64,000 nucleotides of DNA from positions 7,440,001 through 7,504,000 of the forward strand of contig NZ_CP029192.1 in NCBI RefSeq assembly GCF_008642315.1. Reading direction: 5' to 3'. This DNA comes from Streptomyces venezuelae (lineage in GTDB: Bacteria > Actinomycetota > Actinomycetes > Streptomycetales > Streptomycetaceae). Within the stretch, counting starts at the first letter, position 1; each line of letters opens with the position of its first letter. The notes below the pieces were generated by a model. That model made no database searches and was not told the DNA's origin. It saw only the letters and a program-made list of their open reading frames with translations. Shown here piece after piece: positions 17,568 to 26,796 of this stretch. The position numbers were made by a program, and so were the translations under genes.

Positions 17568-18211
17568 ACTGGCTCAACTCCGAAGCCTTCACGGCCTTCG
17601 ACCAGCACATCCTCTGGTCCGACATGATCGGCAACACCGTCGGCCTGATCGCCCTCGCGCTCGGCTGGCGGCGCTCGATCTGGACCTGGCCCGCCCAGTT
17701 CCTGTCCGGCGTCATCCTCGTCGCCGCGTACGCGTCCGCGCAGCTCTCCGGCGGCGTCGGCAAGCAGCTCCTCGTCATCGGCGTCGCGCTGTGGGGCTGG
17801 CGGCAGTGGACGCGCGGCAGGCAGCAGGCGCAGGACGGCTCCATCGCCATCCGGTTCGCCACCTGGAAGGAGCGGGGCGTCCTCGTCGCGGGCACCGCGG
17901 TCGGCACCCTCGCCGTCGGCGCCCTGTTCAGCGCCGTCCCGGACCTGTCCTGGAACCCCTGGCCCGACGCGTACATCTTCGTCGGCACCCTCGCCGCGAT
18001 GGTCGCCCAGGCCCGCGGGCTCGTCGAGTTCTGGTTCGCCTGGCTGCTCGTCGACGTGGTCGGCGTGCCGCTCGCCTTCAGCAGCGGCCTCGCCTTCTCC
18101 GGACTCGTGTACGTCGTCTACCTCGCCCTCGTCCTCTGGGGCATGCGCGACTGGTGGCTGCGCTCCCGCACCGCCGCCTCGCAGCCCGTCATGGAAGGAG
18201 CCCCGGCATGA
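17564..18211 (+). CDS. ribM: PnuC-family vitamin transporter, probably riboflavin importer RibM
   Basis: This is a 215-residue integral membrane protein with about seven hydrophobic segments and the PnuC-type W-x-x-R-x-W pattern (G-W-R-Q-W, then F-A-W-L-L-V-D-V-V near residue 165). PnuC proteins move nicotinamide riboside, but relatives inside FMN-regulated riboflavin operons of actinobacteria (RibM of Streptomyces davawensis and Corynebacterium) import riboflavin. Its place between ribE and ribBA, with 4-base overlaps on both sides, makes the riboflavin role much more likely. Confidence 0.85.
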   Translation: MNWLNSEAFTAFDQHILWSDMIGNTVGLIALALGWRRSIWTWPAQFLSGVILVAAYASAQLSGGVGKQLLVIGVALWGWRQWTRGRQQAQDGSIAIRFATWKERGVLVAGTAVGTLAVGALFSAVPDLSWNPWPDAYIFVGTLAAMVAQARGLVEFWFAWLLVDVVGVPLAFSSGLAFSGLVYVVYLALVLWGMRDWWLRSRTAASQPVMEGAPA

Positions 18212-19506
18212 CTGTGGCACCCGTCTGGCACGGCACCGCCAGCGAAGAAGACACCCTCGACCTCTCCCTCGACCCCGTCGAGCAGGCCGTCCGCGACATC
18301 GCAGCGGGCCGCCCCGTCGTGGTCGTCGACGACGAGGACCGCGAGAACGAGGGCGACCTCGTCGTCGCCGCCGAGAAGGCGACCCCCGAGATCGTCGCGT
18401 TCATGATGAGCGAGTGCCGCGGCCTGATCTGCGCACCCATGGAGTCCGAGGAGCTCGACCGGCTCCGCCTCCCGCAGATGGTCGAGCACAACACCGAGTC
18501 GATGAGCACCGCCTTCACCGTCTCCGTCGACGCGTCCGGCGCGCACGGCGTGAGCACCGGCATCTCCGCCGACGACCGCGCCACCACGCTCCGGCTCCTC
18601 GCGGGCGGCGCCGCGAGCGCCGACGACTTCGTGCGCCCCGGGCACATCTTCCCGCTGCGCGCCAAGCCCGGCGGTGTGCTCTCCCGCAACGGCCACACCG
18701 AGGCCGCCGTCGACCTCGCCCGGCTCGCCGGACTGCGCCCCGCCGGGGCCATCGTGGAGATCGCCGGCGAGGACGGGAAGATGCTCCGCCTGCCCGAGCT
18801 GATCCCCTTCGCCCGCAAGCACGGCCTGACGATCATCTCCATCGAGGACCTCATCGCCTACCGCCGCTCCGAGGAGCCCACCGTCCGCAGGGAGGCCGAG
18901 GTCAGCCTGCCCACCGCCTTCGGCGAGTTCACGGCGCACGGCTACCGCTCCACCGTCGACGGCGTCGAGCACGTCGCCCTCGTCCACGGCGACCTCGGCG
19001 ACGGCGAGGACGTCCTGGTCCGCCTCCACTCCGAGTGCCTCACCGGCGACGTCTTCCACTCGCTGCGCTGCGACTGCGGCCCGCAGCTGGAGGCGTCCAT
19101 GCAGCGCATCACCGACGCGGGCCGCGGCGTCGTCGTCTATCTGCGCGGCCACGAGGGCCGCGGCATCGGCCTGCTCTCCAAGCTGCGCGCGTACGCCCTC
19201 CAGGAGCAGGGCAGCGACACCCTCGACGCCAACCTGGAGCTCGGCCTGCCCGCCGACGCCCGTGACTACGGCGCGGGCGCGCAGATCCTGCGCGACCTCG
19301 GCGTCCGCGGCGTCCGGCTGATGACCAACAACCCTGACAAGACCGACGCGGTCCAGCGGCACGGCCTGAAGGTCACCGGACGCGAGCCCATGCCCGTCGA
19401 GGCCGGCGAACACAATCTTCGGTACCTGCGCACCAAGCGGGACCGGATGGGGCACGACCTGCCCTGGCTGGACGCCACCGACGTGTCCGCCTGCGGCAAC
19501 CAGTAA
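18208..19506 (+). CDS. ribBA: Bifunctional DHBP synthase / GTP cyclohydrolase II
   Basis: This is a 432-residue fusion. The N-terminal half holds the 3,4-dihydroxy-2-butanone-4-phosphate synthase signature [12 protein letters not shown] and H-T-E-A-A-V-D-L-A. The C-terminal half is GTP cyclohydrolase II, with the zinc-binding H-S-E-C-L-T-G-D...R-C-D-C-G-P pattern and G-H-E-G-R-G-I-G-L. It supplies both committed precursors of riboflavin from ribulose 5-phosphate and GTP. The ATG at 18208 overlaps the ribM stop (ATGA). Both active-site sets look intact. Confidence 0.95.
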   Translation: MTVAPVWHGTASEEDTLDLSLDPVEQAVRDIAAGRPVVVVDDEDRENEGDLVVAAEKATPEIVAFMMSECRGLICAPMESEELDRLRLPQMVEHNTESMSTAFTVSVDASGAHGVSTGISADDRATTLRLLAGGAASADDFVRPGHIFPLRAKPGGVLSRNGHTEAAVDLARLAGLRPAGAIVEIAGEDGKMLRLPELIPFARKHGLTIISIEDLIAYRRSEEPTVRREAEVSLPTAFGEFTAHGYRSTVDGVEHVALVHGDLGDGEDVLVRLHSECLTGDVFHSLRCDCGPQLEASMQRITDAGRGVVVYLRGHEGRGIGLLSKLRAYALQEQGSDTLDANLELGLPADARDYGAGAQILRDLGVRGVRLMTNNPDKTDAVQRHGLKVTGREPMPVEAGEHNLRYLRTKRDRMGHDLPWLDATDVSACGNQ

Positions 19507-19532
19507 TTCAAGAACACCTTGAGGAGAAGCAC

Positions 19533-20018
19533 GTGAGCGGCAAGGGTGCACCCGAACTGAGTGTGAAGAACTGCGGCGACCTGCGGGTGGCGGTCATCGC
19601 GGCGCAGTGGCACGACAAGGTCATGGACGGCCTCGTCGACGGCGCCCTGCGCGCCCTGAACGAGCTCGGCATCAGCGAGCCGACCGTGCTGCGCGTCCCC
19701 GGCAGCTTCGAGCTGCCCGTCGTGGCCAAGGTCCTCGCCGGACGCGGATACGACGCGATCGTCGCGCTCGGCGTCGTCATCCGCGGCGGCACCCCGCACT
19801 TCGAGTACGTGTGCCAGGGCGTCACCCAGGGCCTCGTCCAGGTCTCCGTCGACACCGGCGTCCCGATCGGTTTCGGCGTGCTGACCTGCGACACCGAGGA
19901 GCAGGCGCTGGACCGCGCGGGCATCGAGGGCTCCAGCGAGGACAAGGGCCACGAAGCGGTCACCGCGGCCGTCGCCACCGCGACCACGCTCCGTACCGTC
20001 TCCGAACCCTGGCGCTGA
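19533..20018 (+). CDS. ribH: 6,7-dimethyl-8-ribityllumazine synthase
   Basis: This 161-residue protein has G-S-F-E-L-P near residue 58 and [10 protein letters not shown] near residue 85, where the His is the proton-transferring catalytic residue. It condenses the two pathway branches into lumazine, normally as an icosahedral shell. The GTG at 19533 follows GAGGAG and lies 26 bases after ribBA. It completes the riboflavin set in this operon. Confidence 0.96.
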   Translation: MSGKGAPELSVKNCGDLRVAVIAAQWHDKVMDGLVDGALRALNELGISEPTVLRVPGSFELPVVAKVLAGRGYDAIVALGVVIRGGTPHFEYVCQGVTQGLVQVSVDTGVPIGFGVLTCDTEEQALDRAGIEGSSEDKGHEAVTAAVATATTLRTVSEPWR

Positions 20019-20053
20019 GGGGGACCGCCCGGCCGCGTAGAGTGGCGACCATC

Positions 20054-20326
20054 ATGTCCAAGAAGACTTTCGAGGAGCTCTTCGCCGAGCTCCAGCACAA
20101 GGCCGCCAACGGCGACCCCGCGACCTCCCGCACTGCCGAGCTGGTCGACAAGGGCGTCCATGCCATCGGCAAGAAGGTCGTCGAAGAGGCCGCCGAGGTG
20201 TGGATGGCCGCCGAGCACGAGGGCAAGGAAGCCGCCGCCGAGGAGATCTCCCAGCTCCTGTACCACGTACAGGTGATGATGGTCGCCCGCGGCATCTCCC
20301 TCGACGACGTCTACGCCCACCTCTGA
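20054..20326 (+). CDS. hisE: Phosphoribosyl-ATP pyrophosphatase
   Basis: This 90-residue MazG-like alpha-helical protein has the metal-binding [10 protein letters not shown] motif and Y-H-V-Q-V-M-M near the C-terminus. It hydrolyses PR-ATP to PR-AMP, the second histidine-biosynthesis step. It lies 35 bases after ribH and 51 before hisG and is probably read through from the rib operon. Confidence 0.95.
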   Translation: MSKKTFEELFAELQHKAANGDPATSRTAELVDKGVHAIGKKVVEEAAEVWMAAEHEGKEAAAEEISQLLYHVQVMMVARGISLDDVYAHL

Positions 20327-20377
20327 GCCGTACGCTCAACTCATCCCCGTAACCCACCAGTTAAGGAAGCTGACCTC

Positions 20378-21226
20378 ATGCTGCGCATCGCCGTCCCCAA
20401 CAAGGGTTCACTGTCCGGACCTGCGTCGGCGATGCTCCATGAGGCCGGCTACCAGCAGCGCAAGGAGTCGAAGGAGCTCGTCCTCGTCGACCCCGACAAC
20501 GAGGTCGAGTTCTTCTACCTGCGGCCCAAGGACATCGCGATCTACGTCGCGACCGGCAGGCTCGACATCGGCATCACGGGCGAGGACCTGCTGATCGACT
20601 CCGGAGCCGACGCCGAGGCGATCCTGCCGCTCGGCTTCGCCCGTTCCACCTTCCGCTTCGCCGCGAAGCCCGGCACGGCGAGCGACATCAAGGACCTCGC
20701 GGGCAAGACCGTCGCGACCTCCTACGAGGGCATCGTCGCCAAGCACCTCGCGGAGCAGGGCGTCGACGCCTCCGTCGTGCACCTGGACGGCGCCGTCGAG
20801 ACCGCCATCGAGCTGGGCGTCGCCCAGGTCATCGCGGACGTCGTCGAGACCGGCACCTCCCTGCGCAACGCCGGCCTCGAGGTCTTCGGCGACCCGATCA
20901 TGAAGTCCGAGGCCGTCGTGATCCGGCGCACCGGCGCCGACACCGACAACCCGAAGGTGCAGCAGTTCCTGCGCCGCCTCCAAGGCGTCCTCGTCGCCAG
21001 GTCGTACGTGATGATGGACTACGACTGCCGCGCCGAGCACCTGGAGCAGGCCGTCGCCCTCACCCCGGGTCTCGAGTCGCCGACGATCTCCCCGCTGCAC
21101 AACGAGGGCTGGGTCGCCGTCCGCTCGATGGTCCCCGCCAAGGAGGCCCAGCGGATCATGGACGACCTGTACGCCATCGGCGCGCGGGCCATCCTGACCA
21201 CGGCCATCCACGCCTGCCGCCTCTGA
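20378..21226 (+). CDS. hisG: ATP phosphoribosyltransferase, long form
   Basis: The 282-residue length fits the long, self-regulated HisG with a C-terminal histidine-binding domain, so no HisZ partner is needed. The start L-R-I-A-V-P-N-K-G-S-L-S and the D-V-V-E-T-G-T-S-L PRPP-binding loop near residue 155 are clear. It commits ATP and PRPP to histidine synthesis. The AAGGAAG ribosome binding site is well spaced before ATG 20378. Confidence 0.96.
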   Translation: MLRIAVPNKGSLSGPASAMLHEAGYQQRKESKELVLVDPDNEVEFFYLRPKDIAIYVATGRLDIGITGEDLLIDSGADAEAILPLGFARSTFRFAAKPGTASDIKDLAGKTVATSYEGIVAKHLAEQGVDASVVHLDGAVETAIELGVAQVIADVVETGTSLRNAGLEVFGDPIMKSEAVVIRRTGADTDNPKVQQFLRRLQGVLVARSYVMMDYDCRAEHLEQAVALTPGLESPTISPLHNEGWVAVRSMVPAKEAQRIMDDLYAIGARAILTTAIHACRL

Positions 21227-21257
21227 CCGGCCCCGACCCGGCAGGAGCACCCGCCGC

Positions 21258-21731
21258 ATGTCCGACACCCCCGACAGCCCCGCAGCCCCCGACCTGCCCG
21301 TCACCTTCCGGCCGACGCGCACCCGGGCCGTCCTGCTCACCGCGGGCGTCGCGATCTTCGTGGTCATCACGGCGATCGCGTTCCTGCTGCCCACGCTCAG
21401 CCCGGGGGAGCGGACCAGCTTCGTCTTCACCGGCTCGCTGCTGTGCGGCGTGCTCGTGCTGCTCAGCAGGCCCAAGGTCGTCGCCGACGAGTCCGGCGTC
21501 ACCGTCGTCAACATCGCGACCAGGCGCCGCCTCGCCTGGGCCGAGATCGTGCAGGTCAACCTCCGCCCCGGCGACCCCTGGGTGTTCCTGAACCTCAGCG
21601 ACGGCACCAGCCTGCCCGCATTGGGCATCCAGCCGGGCATCGCCAAGCAGCAGGCCATCGGCGACGCCCGCGCCCTGCGTGCCCTCGCGGACGCCCGCGC
21701 CACTGGACGTCCCGCGCCCGGTCTTGATTAA
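21258..21731 (+). CDS. PH-domain membrane protein
   Basis: The 157-residue protein has two adjacent membrane helices (about 18-42 and 52-68). A cytoplasmic beta-rich segment of bacterial PH type follows (V-V-A-D-E-S-G-V-T-V-V-N, then R-R-L-A-W-A-E-I-V-Q-V). Such proteins commonly follow hisG in Streptomyces. The function is unknown; membrane anchoring or sensing is a guess. It lies 31 bases after hisG and ends in a terminator. Confidence 0.75.
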   Translation: MSDTPDSPAAPDLPVTFRPTRTRAVLLTAGVAIFVVITAIAFLLPTLSPGERTSFVFTGSLLCGVLVLLSRPKVVADESGVTVVNIATRRRLAWAEIVQVNLRPGDPWVFLNLSDGTSLPALGIQPGIAKQQAIGDARALRALADARATGRPAPGLD

Positions 21732-21737
21732 TCTGGT

Positions 21738-21767
21738 GGCGGGGCGCACATGGAGTGTCGCCCCGCC
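21738..21767 (+). terminator. Terminator at the end of the rib-his operon
   Basis: GGCGGGGCG (21738-21746) and CGCCCCGCC (21759-21767) form a 9-base perfect stem, extended by partial pairing in the loop, 6 bases after the PH-domain gene stop. Confidence 0.65.
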
Positions 21768-21905
21768 CCTGACGGGCCCGCCCGGCTCCCAGGGGCTCCT
21801 GCTACCCGAGGAGTGACTCCCTCCGGCGATGGACGGATCGTCCTGTAGTACCTGCGCCGCCCCCTCCCGACATACCGGGACCGGCACGACCGGAGAGGCG
21901 GCGGC

Positions 21906-23249
21906 ATGACAGTGCCCCTGCTGCTTCTCGGGGCGGCATTCCTGCTGATTCTCGCCAACGGCTTCTTCGTGGCGGCCGAGTTCGGCCTCGTCACCGTCGA
22001 GCGGCCGGACGCGGAGAAGGCCGCGGCGGACGGCGACCGAAGGGCCCGTACGGTCGTCGACGCCCTCAAGGAGCTGTCCTTCCAGCTCTCCGGCACCCAG
22101 CTCGGCATCACCATCACCTCGCTCGTCGTCGGCATGCTCGCCGAACCGGCCCTCGCGCACCTGCTCGCGGGCCCGTTCACGGCCGTCGGCGTCCCCGAGG
22201 GAGCCGTCGGCGGTGTCTCCGTGGTGGTCGGCATGCTGCTCGCGTCCGCCGTGCAGATGGTGGTCGGCGAGCTCGTGCCCAAGAACTGGGCCGTGTCGAG
22301 GCCGCTGCAGGTCGCGCGGTTCGTCGCGGGCCCGCAGCACGTCTTCGCGCGGCTCTTCCGGCCCGTGATCGCGCTCCTGAACGCCGTGGCCAACCGTCTG
22401 GTGCGCACGCTCGGCGTCGAACCCGCCGAGGAGCTGGCCTCGGCCCGCACCCCCGGCGAACTGGTCTCCCTGGCCAGGCATTCGGCCCAGGCCGGTGCCC
22501 TGGAACAGGACACCGCCGACCTGTTCGTACGCACCCTCTCCCTCGGGGAGCTGACCGCACAGCACGTGATGACCCCGCGGGTGAAGGTCAGCGCGCTGCA
22601 ATCGTCGGCGACCGCCGAGGACGTCGTGAACCTGACCCGCGCCACCGGTCTGTCCCGCTTCCCGGTCTACACCGAGCGGATCGACGAGATCATCGGCATG
22701 GTCCACCTCAAGGACGCCCTCGCGGTGCCCGCCCACGCACGCCTCAGGACGCCCGTGGGCCGGATCGCGAAGTCCCCGCTGCTCGTCCCGGAGACGCTGC
22801 CCGTGCAGCCCCTCCTGGAACGGCTGCGCAGCGAGCAGCCCATCGCCGTCGTCGTCGACGAGTACGGCGGCACGGCGGGCGTCGTCACCCTGGAAGACAT
22901 CGTGGAGGAACTCGTCGGCGAGGTCCGCGACGAGCACGACCACCTCGATCTGCCCGAGCTCTGCCCCGCGCCGGCCGAGGACGGCCACGCGGCGTGGGAC
23001 GCCGACGGCAGCTGCCGCGTCGACACGCTCCGGCGCATGGGCCTCGACGTGCCCGAGGGGCCGTACGAGACCGTGGCCGGACTCGTCGCCGACCTGCTCG
23101 GCCGCATCCCGGCACCCGGTGACCGGGCCGAACTCCCGGGCTTGCGGCTCTCGGTGCGCCAGGTGGGGCACTACCGAGCGGAGCGGGTGCGGATCGTGCG
23201 CACCCAGGAGGCGTTCGCCGTCATGGAAACCGCGGAGGCATTCCGATGA
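21906..23249 (+). CDS. CNNM/CorC-type membrane protein (DUF21, CBS pair, CorC_HlyC)
   Basis: The 447-residue protein starts at ATG 21906 after GGAGAGG. Domains in order are a DUF21 membrane region (about 1-190) beginning with A-N-G-F-F-V-A-A-E-F-G-L and containing V-G-E-L-V-P-K-N, two CBS motifs (about 205-340, with V-M-T-P-R and V-D-E-Y-G-G-T-A-G-V-V-T-L-E-D), and a C-terminal CorC/HlyC domain. These proteins are historically called hemolysins, but relatives are magnesium exporters. The gene overlaps its paralogue by four bases, so the two may form a hetero-oligomer. Confidence 0.85.
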   Translation: MTVPLLLLGAAFLLILANGFFVAAEFGLVTVERPDAEKAAADGDRRARTVVDALKELSFQLSGTQLGITITSLVVGMLAEPALAHLLAGPFTAVGVPEGAVGGVSVVVGMLLASAVQMVVGELVPKNWAVSRPLQVARFVAGPQHVFARLFRPVIALLNAVANRLVRTLGVEPAEELASARTPGELVSLARHSAQAGALEQDTADLFVRTLSLGELTAQHVMTPRVKVSALQSSATAEDVVNLTRATGLSRFPVYTERIDEIIGMVHLKDALAVPAHARLRTPVGRIAKSPLLVPETLPVQPLLERLRSEQPIAVVVDEYGGTAGVVTLEDIVEELVGEVRDEHDHLDLPELCPAPAEDGHAAWDADGSCRVDTLRRMGLDVPEGPYETVAGLVADLLGRIPAPGDRAELPGLRLSVRQVGHYRAERVRIVRTQEAFAVMETAEAFR

Positions 23250-24331
23250 GCATGTTGCAGCTCCTCTTCGCCCTCCTCCTCGTGCTCGCCAACGGCTTCT
23301 TCGTGGGGGCCGAGTTCGCGCTCGTGTCCGTGCGCCGCAGCCAGATCGAGCCCCTGGACACCAAGCGCTCCCGCCAGGTCCTGTACGGCCTGGAGCACCT
23401 GCCGCAGATGATGGCGGCCGCCCAGTTCGGCATCACCGTCTGCTCGCTGACGCTCGGCGCGGTCGCCGAGCCGACCGTGGCCCACCTCCTGGAGCCGGTC
23501 TTCGAGGCGGTCCACCTGCCGGAGGGCATGATCCACCCCCTCGGCTACGTGATCGCGCTCGCCGTCGTCGTCTTCCTCCACCTCGTCATCGGCGAGATGG
23601 TCCCGAAGAACCTCGCGATGGCGGCGCCCGAGAGGACCGCCCTCTGGTTCAGCCCCGGCCTGGTCGCCTTCGCGCGGCTGTGCCGCCCGGTGACCGTGGC
23701 CCTCGGCGCGTGCGCGCGGGTCGTGCTCCGGCTCTTCAGGGTGGAGCCCAAGGACGAGGTCGAGGCGGTGTTCACCAGTGTGCAGCTGGGCCGTCTCGTC
23801 GAGGACTCCGGCCAGGCGGGACTGCTCGACCCCGTCGAGCAGGAGCGCCTGGAGGACGCCCTGGAGCTGGGCTCGCGCCCGGTCACCGACGTCCTGCTCG
23901 ATCCGGTGTCGCTGATCACCGTCGGCCCCTCGGTCACCCCCGCCGGGGTCATCGAGCTCACCGGCCGCACGGGCTACTCCCGTTTCCCCGTCCGCGCGGA
24001 GAACGGCGCGTTCATGGGCTACCTCCACGTCAAGGACGTACTGGACCTGGAGGAGACCGAGCGTGCCGTGCCGCAGCAGGTGTGGCGGCCGATGACGATG
24101 CTGGGCGCCGAGCTCCCGCTGGACGACGCCCTGACCGTGATGCGCCGCGCCGCGACGCACCTGGCGCAGGTCGCCGACGCGTCGGGGAAGGTGCTCGGCC
24201 TGGTGGCCCTGGAGGACGTCCTCGAACTCCTGGTGGGGGAGGTCCGTGACCCGGCGCACCGGGTCACGGTGCCGAGGACCCCGCCGGAGGGCGCAAGGGA
24301 TCCCGCGCTCGCCGTCAGCGGCGCGGGCTGA
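23246..24331 (+). CDS. CNNM-type membrane protein (DUF21, CBS), paralogue lacking CorC domain
   Basis: This 361-residue partner of the preceding gene begins with the same A-N-G-F-F-V-G-A-E-F-A-L block, has V-I-G-E-M-V-P-K-N, and carries a CBS region (about 200-330). It stops soon after V-A-L-E-D-V-L-E-L-L-V-G-E-V, so the C-terminal CorC module seen in its partner is missing. The ATGA overlap with the upstream stop indicates coupled translation. Ion (possibly Mg2+) transport is the family-level expectation. Confidence 0.83.
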   Translation: MSMLQLLFALLLVLANGFFVGAEFALVSVRRSQIEPLDTKRSRQVLYGLEHLPQMMAAAQFGITVCSLTLGAVAEPTVAHLLEPVFEAVHLPEGMIHPLGYVIALAVVVFLHLVIGEMVPKNLAMAAPERTALWFSPGLVAFARLCRPVTVALGACARVVLRLFRVEPKDEVEAVFTSVQLGRLVEDSGQAGLLDPVEQERLEDALELGSRPVTDVLLDPVSLITVGPSVTPAGVIELTGRTGYSRFPVRAENGAFMGYLHVKDVLDLEETERAVPQQVWRPMTMLGAELPLDDALTVMRRAATHLAQVADASGKVLGLVALEDVLELLVGEVRDPAHRVTVPRTPPEGARDPALAVSGAG

Positions 24332-24357
24332 TCCGGGCCAGGATGCCCCGGGGGTCG

Positions 24358-26313
24358 TCAGATCCCCGGGGCGTCCTGCGGTCCGCGGCCCGAGAGGACT
24401 TCGCCGTACGCCTGCATCAGGTCGGGCAGCCGCAGGGTCGACAGGTCGTCGCGGCCCGGCTCGCCGGGGTAGCCGGAGAGCCGCAGGTCGCGGTAGGCGC
24501 AGCTCTTCTCGTACAGCGTACGCAGGAAGCGGCCGTTGCCGAGCTCGTCGATCCAGGACTGGTCGACGACGTGCCCGGCGATGGAGCGCAGCTCTTCGAG
24601 CGCCTCCTCGTCCCACACGTCGCCGTTGTCGGCCGCGAGGACCTCGCCGATGGCGGTGAGTTCGAGCGGACGGTACGAGGGGAAGTCGACGCGCGTCGTG
24701 AAGCGGGAGGACAGACCGGGGTTGGCGGCGAGGAGCCGGTCCATGCCCTCGGGGTATCCGGCGAGGATCACGACGAGGTGGTCGCGGTTGTCCTCGGCGC
24801 GCTTGAGGAGGACTTGCAGGGCCTCGTCGCCGTACGCGTCGCCCTTGCCGTAGCCGGAGTTGGAGAGCGAGTACGCCTCGTCGACGAAGAGGACCCCGCC
24901 GATCGCCGAGTCGATCAGTTCGTTGGCCTTCACGGCGGTCTGGCCCAGGTACTCGCCGACGAGGTCGGCGCGCTGCGCCTCCACGAGGTGGTCGCCGCCG
25001 AGCAGCCCGAGCGCGTAGAAGACCCGGCCGAGGATGCGGGCCACGGTGGTCTTGCCGGTGCCCGAGGGGCCGGAGAAGACGAAGTGTCGTTTCGGCGGCT
25101 GCACCGGAAGCCCTTGCGCCGCCCGCAGACGGGCCATGTTCAGCTGCGCCGACAGCGCCTTGACCTGCCGTTTCACCGGCTCCATGCCCACCATGCCCTC
25201 CAGTTCGGAGAGCGCGGCCTCCAGGAGCGCGGGGTCGGTGGGGCCCGGGGGCAGCTGCGGCGGGCCCGCCTTGATGGGGATGATCGCCTTCTCGCGGACG
25301 GCCTCGGGGTCGGCAGGCACCGAGGACCCGGAGGCTCCCGGGGAGCCCGCGGGGCCGGTGGTGCCCGGGGGCGCGCCGGGACCGTTGGGGGCCGAGGGGC
25401 CGGCGTTCGAGGGGAGGTCGGGTCCGGTGACCTTCACGTCACGTCCCTCGGGGCCGAACAGCACGTCGATGCCGTCGGGACCCTCCAGCACGTCCTGGCC
25501 CGCCCCGGTGAGGCTGATCGCGGCGGCGAGGTCGGCCGCCTCGTCGTACCCGTCGCCCTCGGAGATCGCGGCGAGCCGCGCGGAGGTGTCCATGAAGGAG
25601 GCGTCGACCCGGTGCACCGCGCGGTACAGCGGCAGGGCCGCGGCCGAGCGGCCCGTGCCCTCGTGCGCGCGGGCCAGCCAGTAGCGCAGCTCCTTGCGCT
25701 GCGGCTGTTCGCTGCGGCAGCGCATGAGCGCGGCGGAGAGCAGGGGCTCCGCCTGGCCGTACGTCTCCAGGCGGACCCGCGCCATGCCGCCGAAGAGTCC
25801 GGCCTCGATGCCCAGCATCGGGTCGTCGATCAGCGGGTCCGTGTGCCGCACCAGCTGCTCCCAGTCCTTGACCAGGTAGGAGCGGCAGGCGTGCAGGAAG
25901 CGCACCTGCGGGTCCGCGTCGACCGGCGGAAGGCCCGCCAGCGCCCGGTCGAGCTCGGGGACATGGCGGCCGTCGAGCCAGTGCGAGGCGTGCGCGAGCA
26001 GCAGGTCGCGCGTGCTCTCCAGGACGGGCTGCACCCACCAGCCAAGCCAGTACCAGGAGTTGAGGGCGCGGCCGTGCCGGGTGCGCTGTTCGCCGAACCG
26101 GTCCCGGTGCTGGAACATCCGCAGCAGCGCCGTCGTCGTGTCGATGCGCAGCGCGTGCAGCCCGAGCCAGCCGTCGGCCATCCCGGGGTCCATCCGTACC
26201 GCCGTCCGGAATTCGTCCTCCGCCTGCGGATATGCGCCCATCGTGTAGGCGTCGACGCCCCTCAGCCAGGCGAGGTCGGCCGGGGCGGGTGAGCCCACCG
26301 CGTCGAAGTCCAT
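24358..26313 (-). CDS. EccA/CbxX-type AAA ATPase with N-terminal TPR region
   Basis: The protein is 651 residues from ATG 26313. Residues 1-270 are helical repeats, TPR-like as in the N-terminal half of mycobacterial EccA. A Pro/Gly/Ser linker of about 60 residues follows (298-360). The AAA module has Walker A G-P-S-G-T-G-K-T (415-422, Lys421) and Walker B V-L-F-V-D-E-A-Y near 470. EccA assists substrate handling in type VII secretion, but no esx, eccB, eccC or mycP gene is visible here, so the role may differ. Cytoplasmic. Confidence 0.8.
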   Translation of the reverse strand: MDFDAVGSPAPADLAWLRGVDAYTMGAYPQAEDEFRTAVRMDPGMADGWLGLHALRIDTTTALLRMFQHRDRFGEQRTRHGRALNSWYWLGWWVQPVLESTRDLLLAHASHWLDGRHVPELDRALAGLPPVDADPQVRFLHACRSYLVKDWEQLVRHTDPLIDDPMLGIEAGLFGGMARVRLETYGQAEPLLSAALMRCRSEQPQRKELRYWLARAHEGTGRSAAALPLYRAVHRVDASFMDTSARLAAISEGDGYDEAADLAAAISLTGAGQDVLEGPDGIDVLFGPEGRDVKVTGPDLPSNAGPSAPNGPGAPPGTTGPAGSPGASGSSVPADPEAVREKAIIPIKAGPPQLPPGPTDPALLEAALSELEGMVGMEPVKRQVKALSAQLNMARLRAAQGLPVQPPKRHFVFSGPSGTGKTTVARILGRVFYALGLLGGDHLVEAQRADLVGEYLGQTAVKANELIDSAIGGVLFVDEAYSLSNSGYGKGDAYGDEALQVLLKRAEDNRDHLVVILAGYPEGMDRLLAANPGLSSRFTTRVDFPSYRPLELTAIGEVLAADNGDVWDEEALEELRSIAGHVVDQSWIDELGNGRFLRTLYEKSCAYRDLRLSGYPGEPGRDDLSTLRLPDLMQAYGEVLSGRGPQDAPGI

Positions 26314-26796
26314 CAGGTCCCCCACAAACCGTGCCCCCGTTTGCGTACCGCCGGACCGGTGCCCGCCGGCGACTGCGCTGAACCATCGTGCTGCGGACGG
26401 CAGTTGTTCCGATGCGCAGAGCACTCGTCCGAAAAGGCGCACCGAGATGCATCGTACCTGCGGGGGAGCGGTCGGCCGTAGGGTGCCGCACCGGACGATC
26501 GGCCGGAAAGCGACGGTGAGGGATCCACCCGTTGGTGACCGACGGTGAGCGGACGGGGGCGCGCAGCGGCCGGAATTGGGGCCAGGAAGGCAGAACGAAG
26601 CCCCCGATCACGGGGGAACAACCGGGGGCTTCGCGTCTGCGGGCGGTATCGCAAGACCGCACATTCAGAACGTAAGTCCTGTACGGGCCCTGGGTCAAGC
26701 AGAGTTGAGGCACTCGACAAAACTCGTCGGGCCCAGTGGAAGCGAGTTTCCGGAGGTTCAGCGGACCGCCGATGATCGCTCACTCAGCGTGATGAT
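26314..26796. other. Intergenic region, 483 bases
   Basis: This region lies between two minus-strand genes. It contains the strong hairpin at 26596-26633 that ends the kinase-like gene, and upstream leader and promoter sequence of the AAA ATPase gene (a TACGAT at 26451-26456 on the minus strand could be a -10). No conserved RNA family was recognised. The 160 bases between the hairpin and the kinase stop are lower in GC than their surroundings. Confidence 0.5.
26596..26633 (-). terminator. Strong hairpin terminator
   Basis: CGAAGCCCCCG (26596-26606) pairs perfectly with CGGGGGCTTCG (26623-26633), a stem of 11. A C5/G5 alternative pairing lies inside the loop. On the minus strand it is followed by TTCTG, consistent with an intrinsic terminator. 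Confidence 0.65.

Noticed and set aside
24358..26313. Type VII secretion locus
   Set aside because: Only an EccA-like ATPase is present; no WXG100, EccB/C/D/E or mycosin genes are seen in the window.
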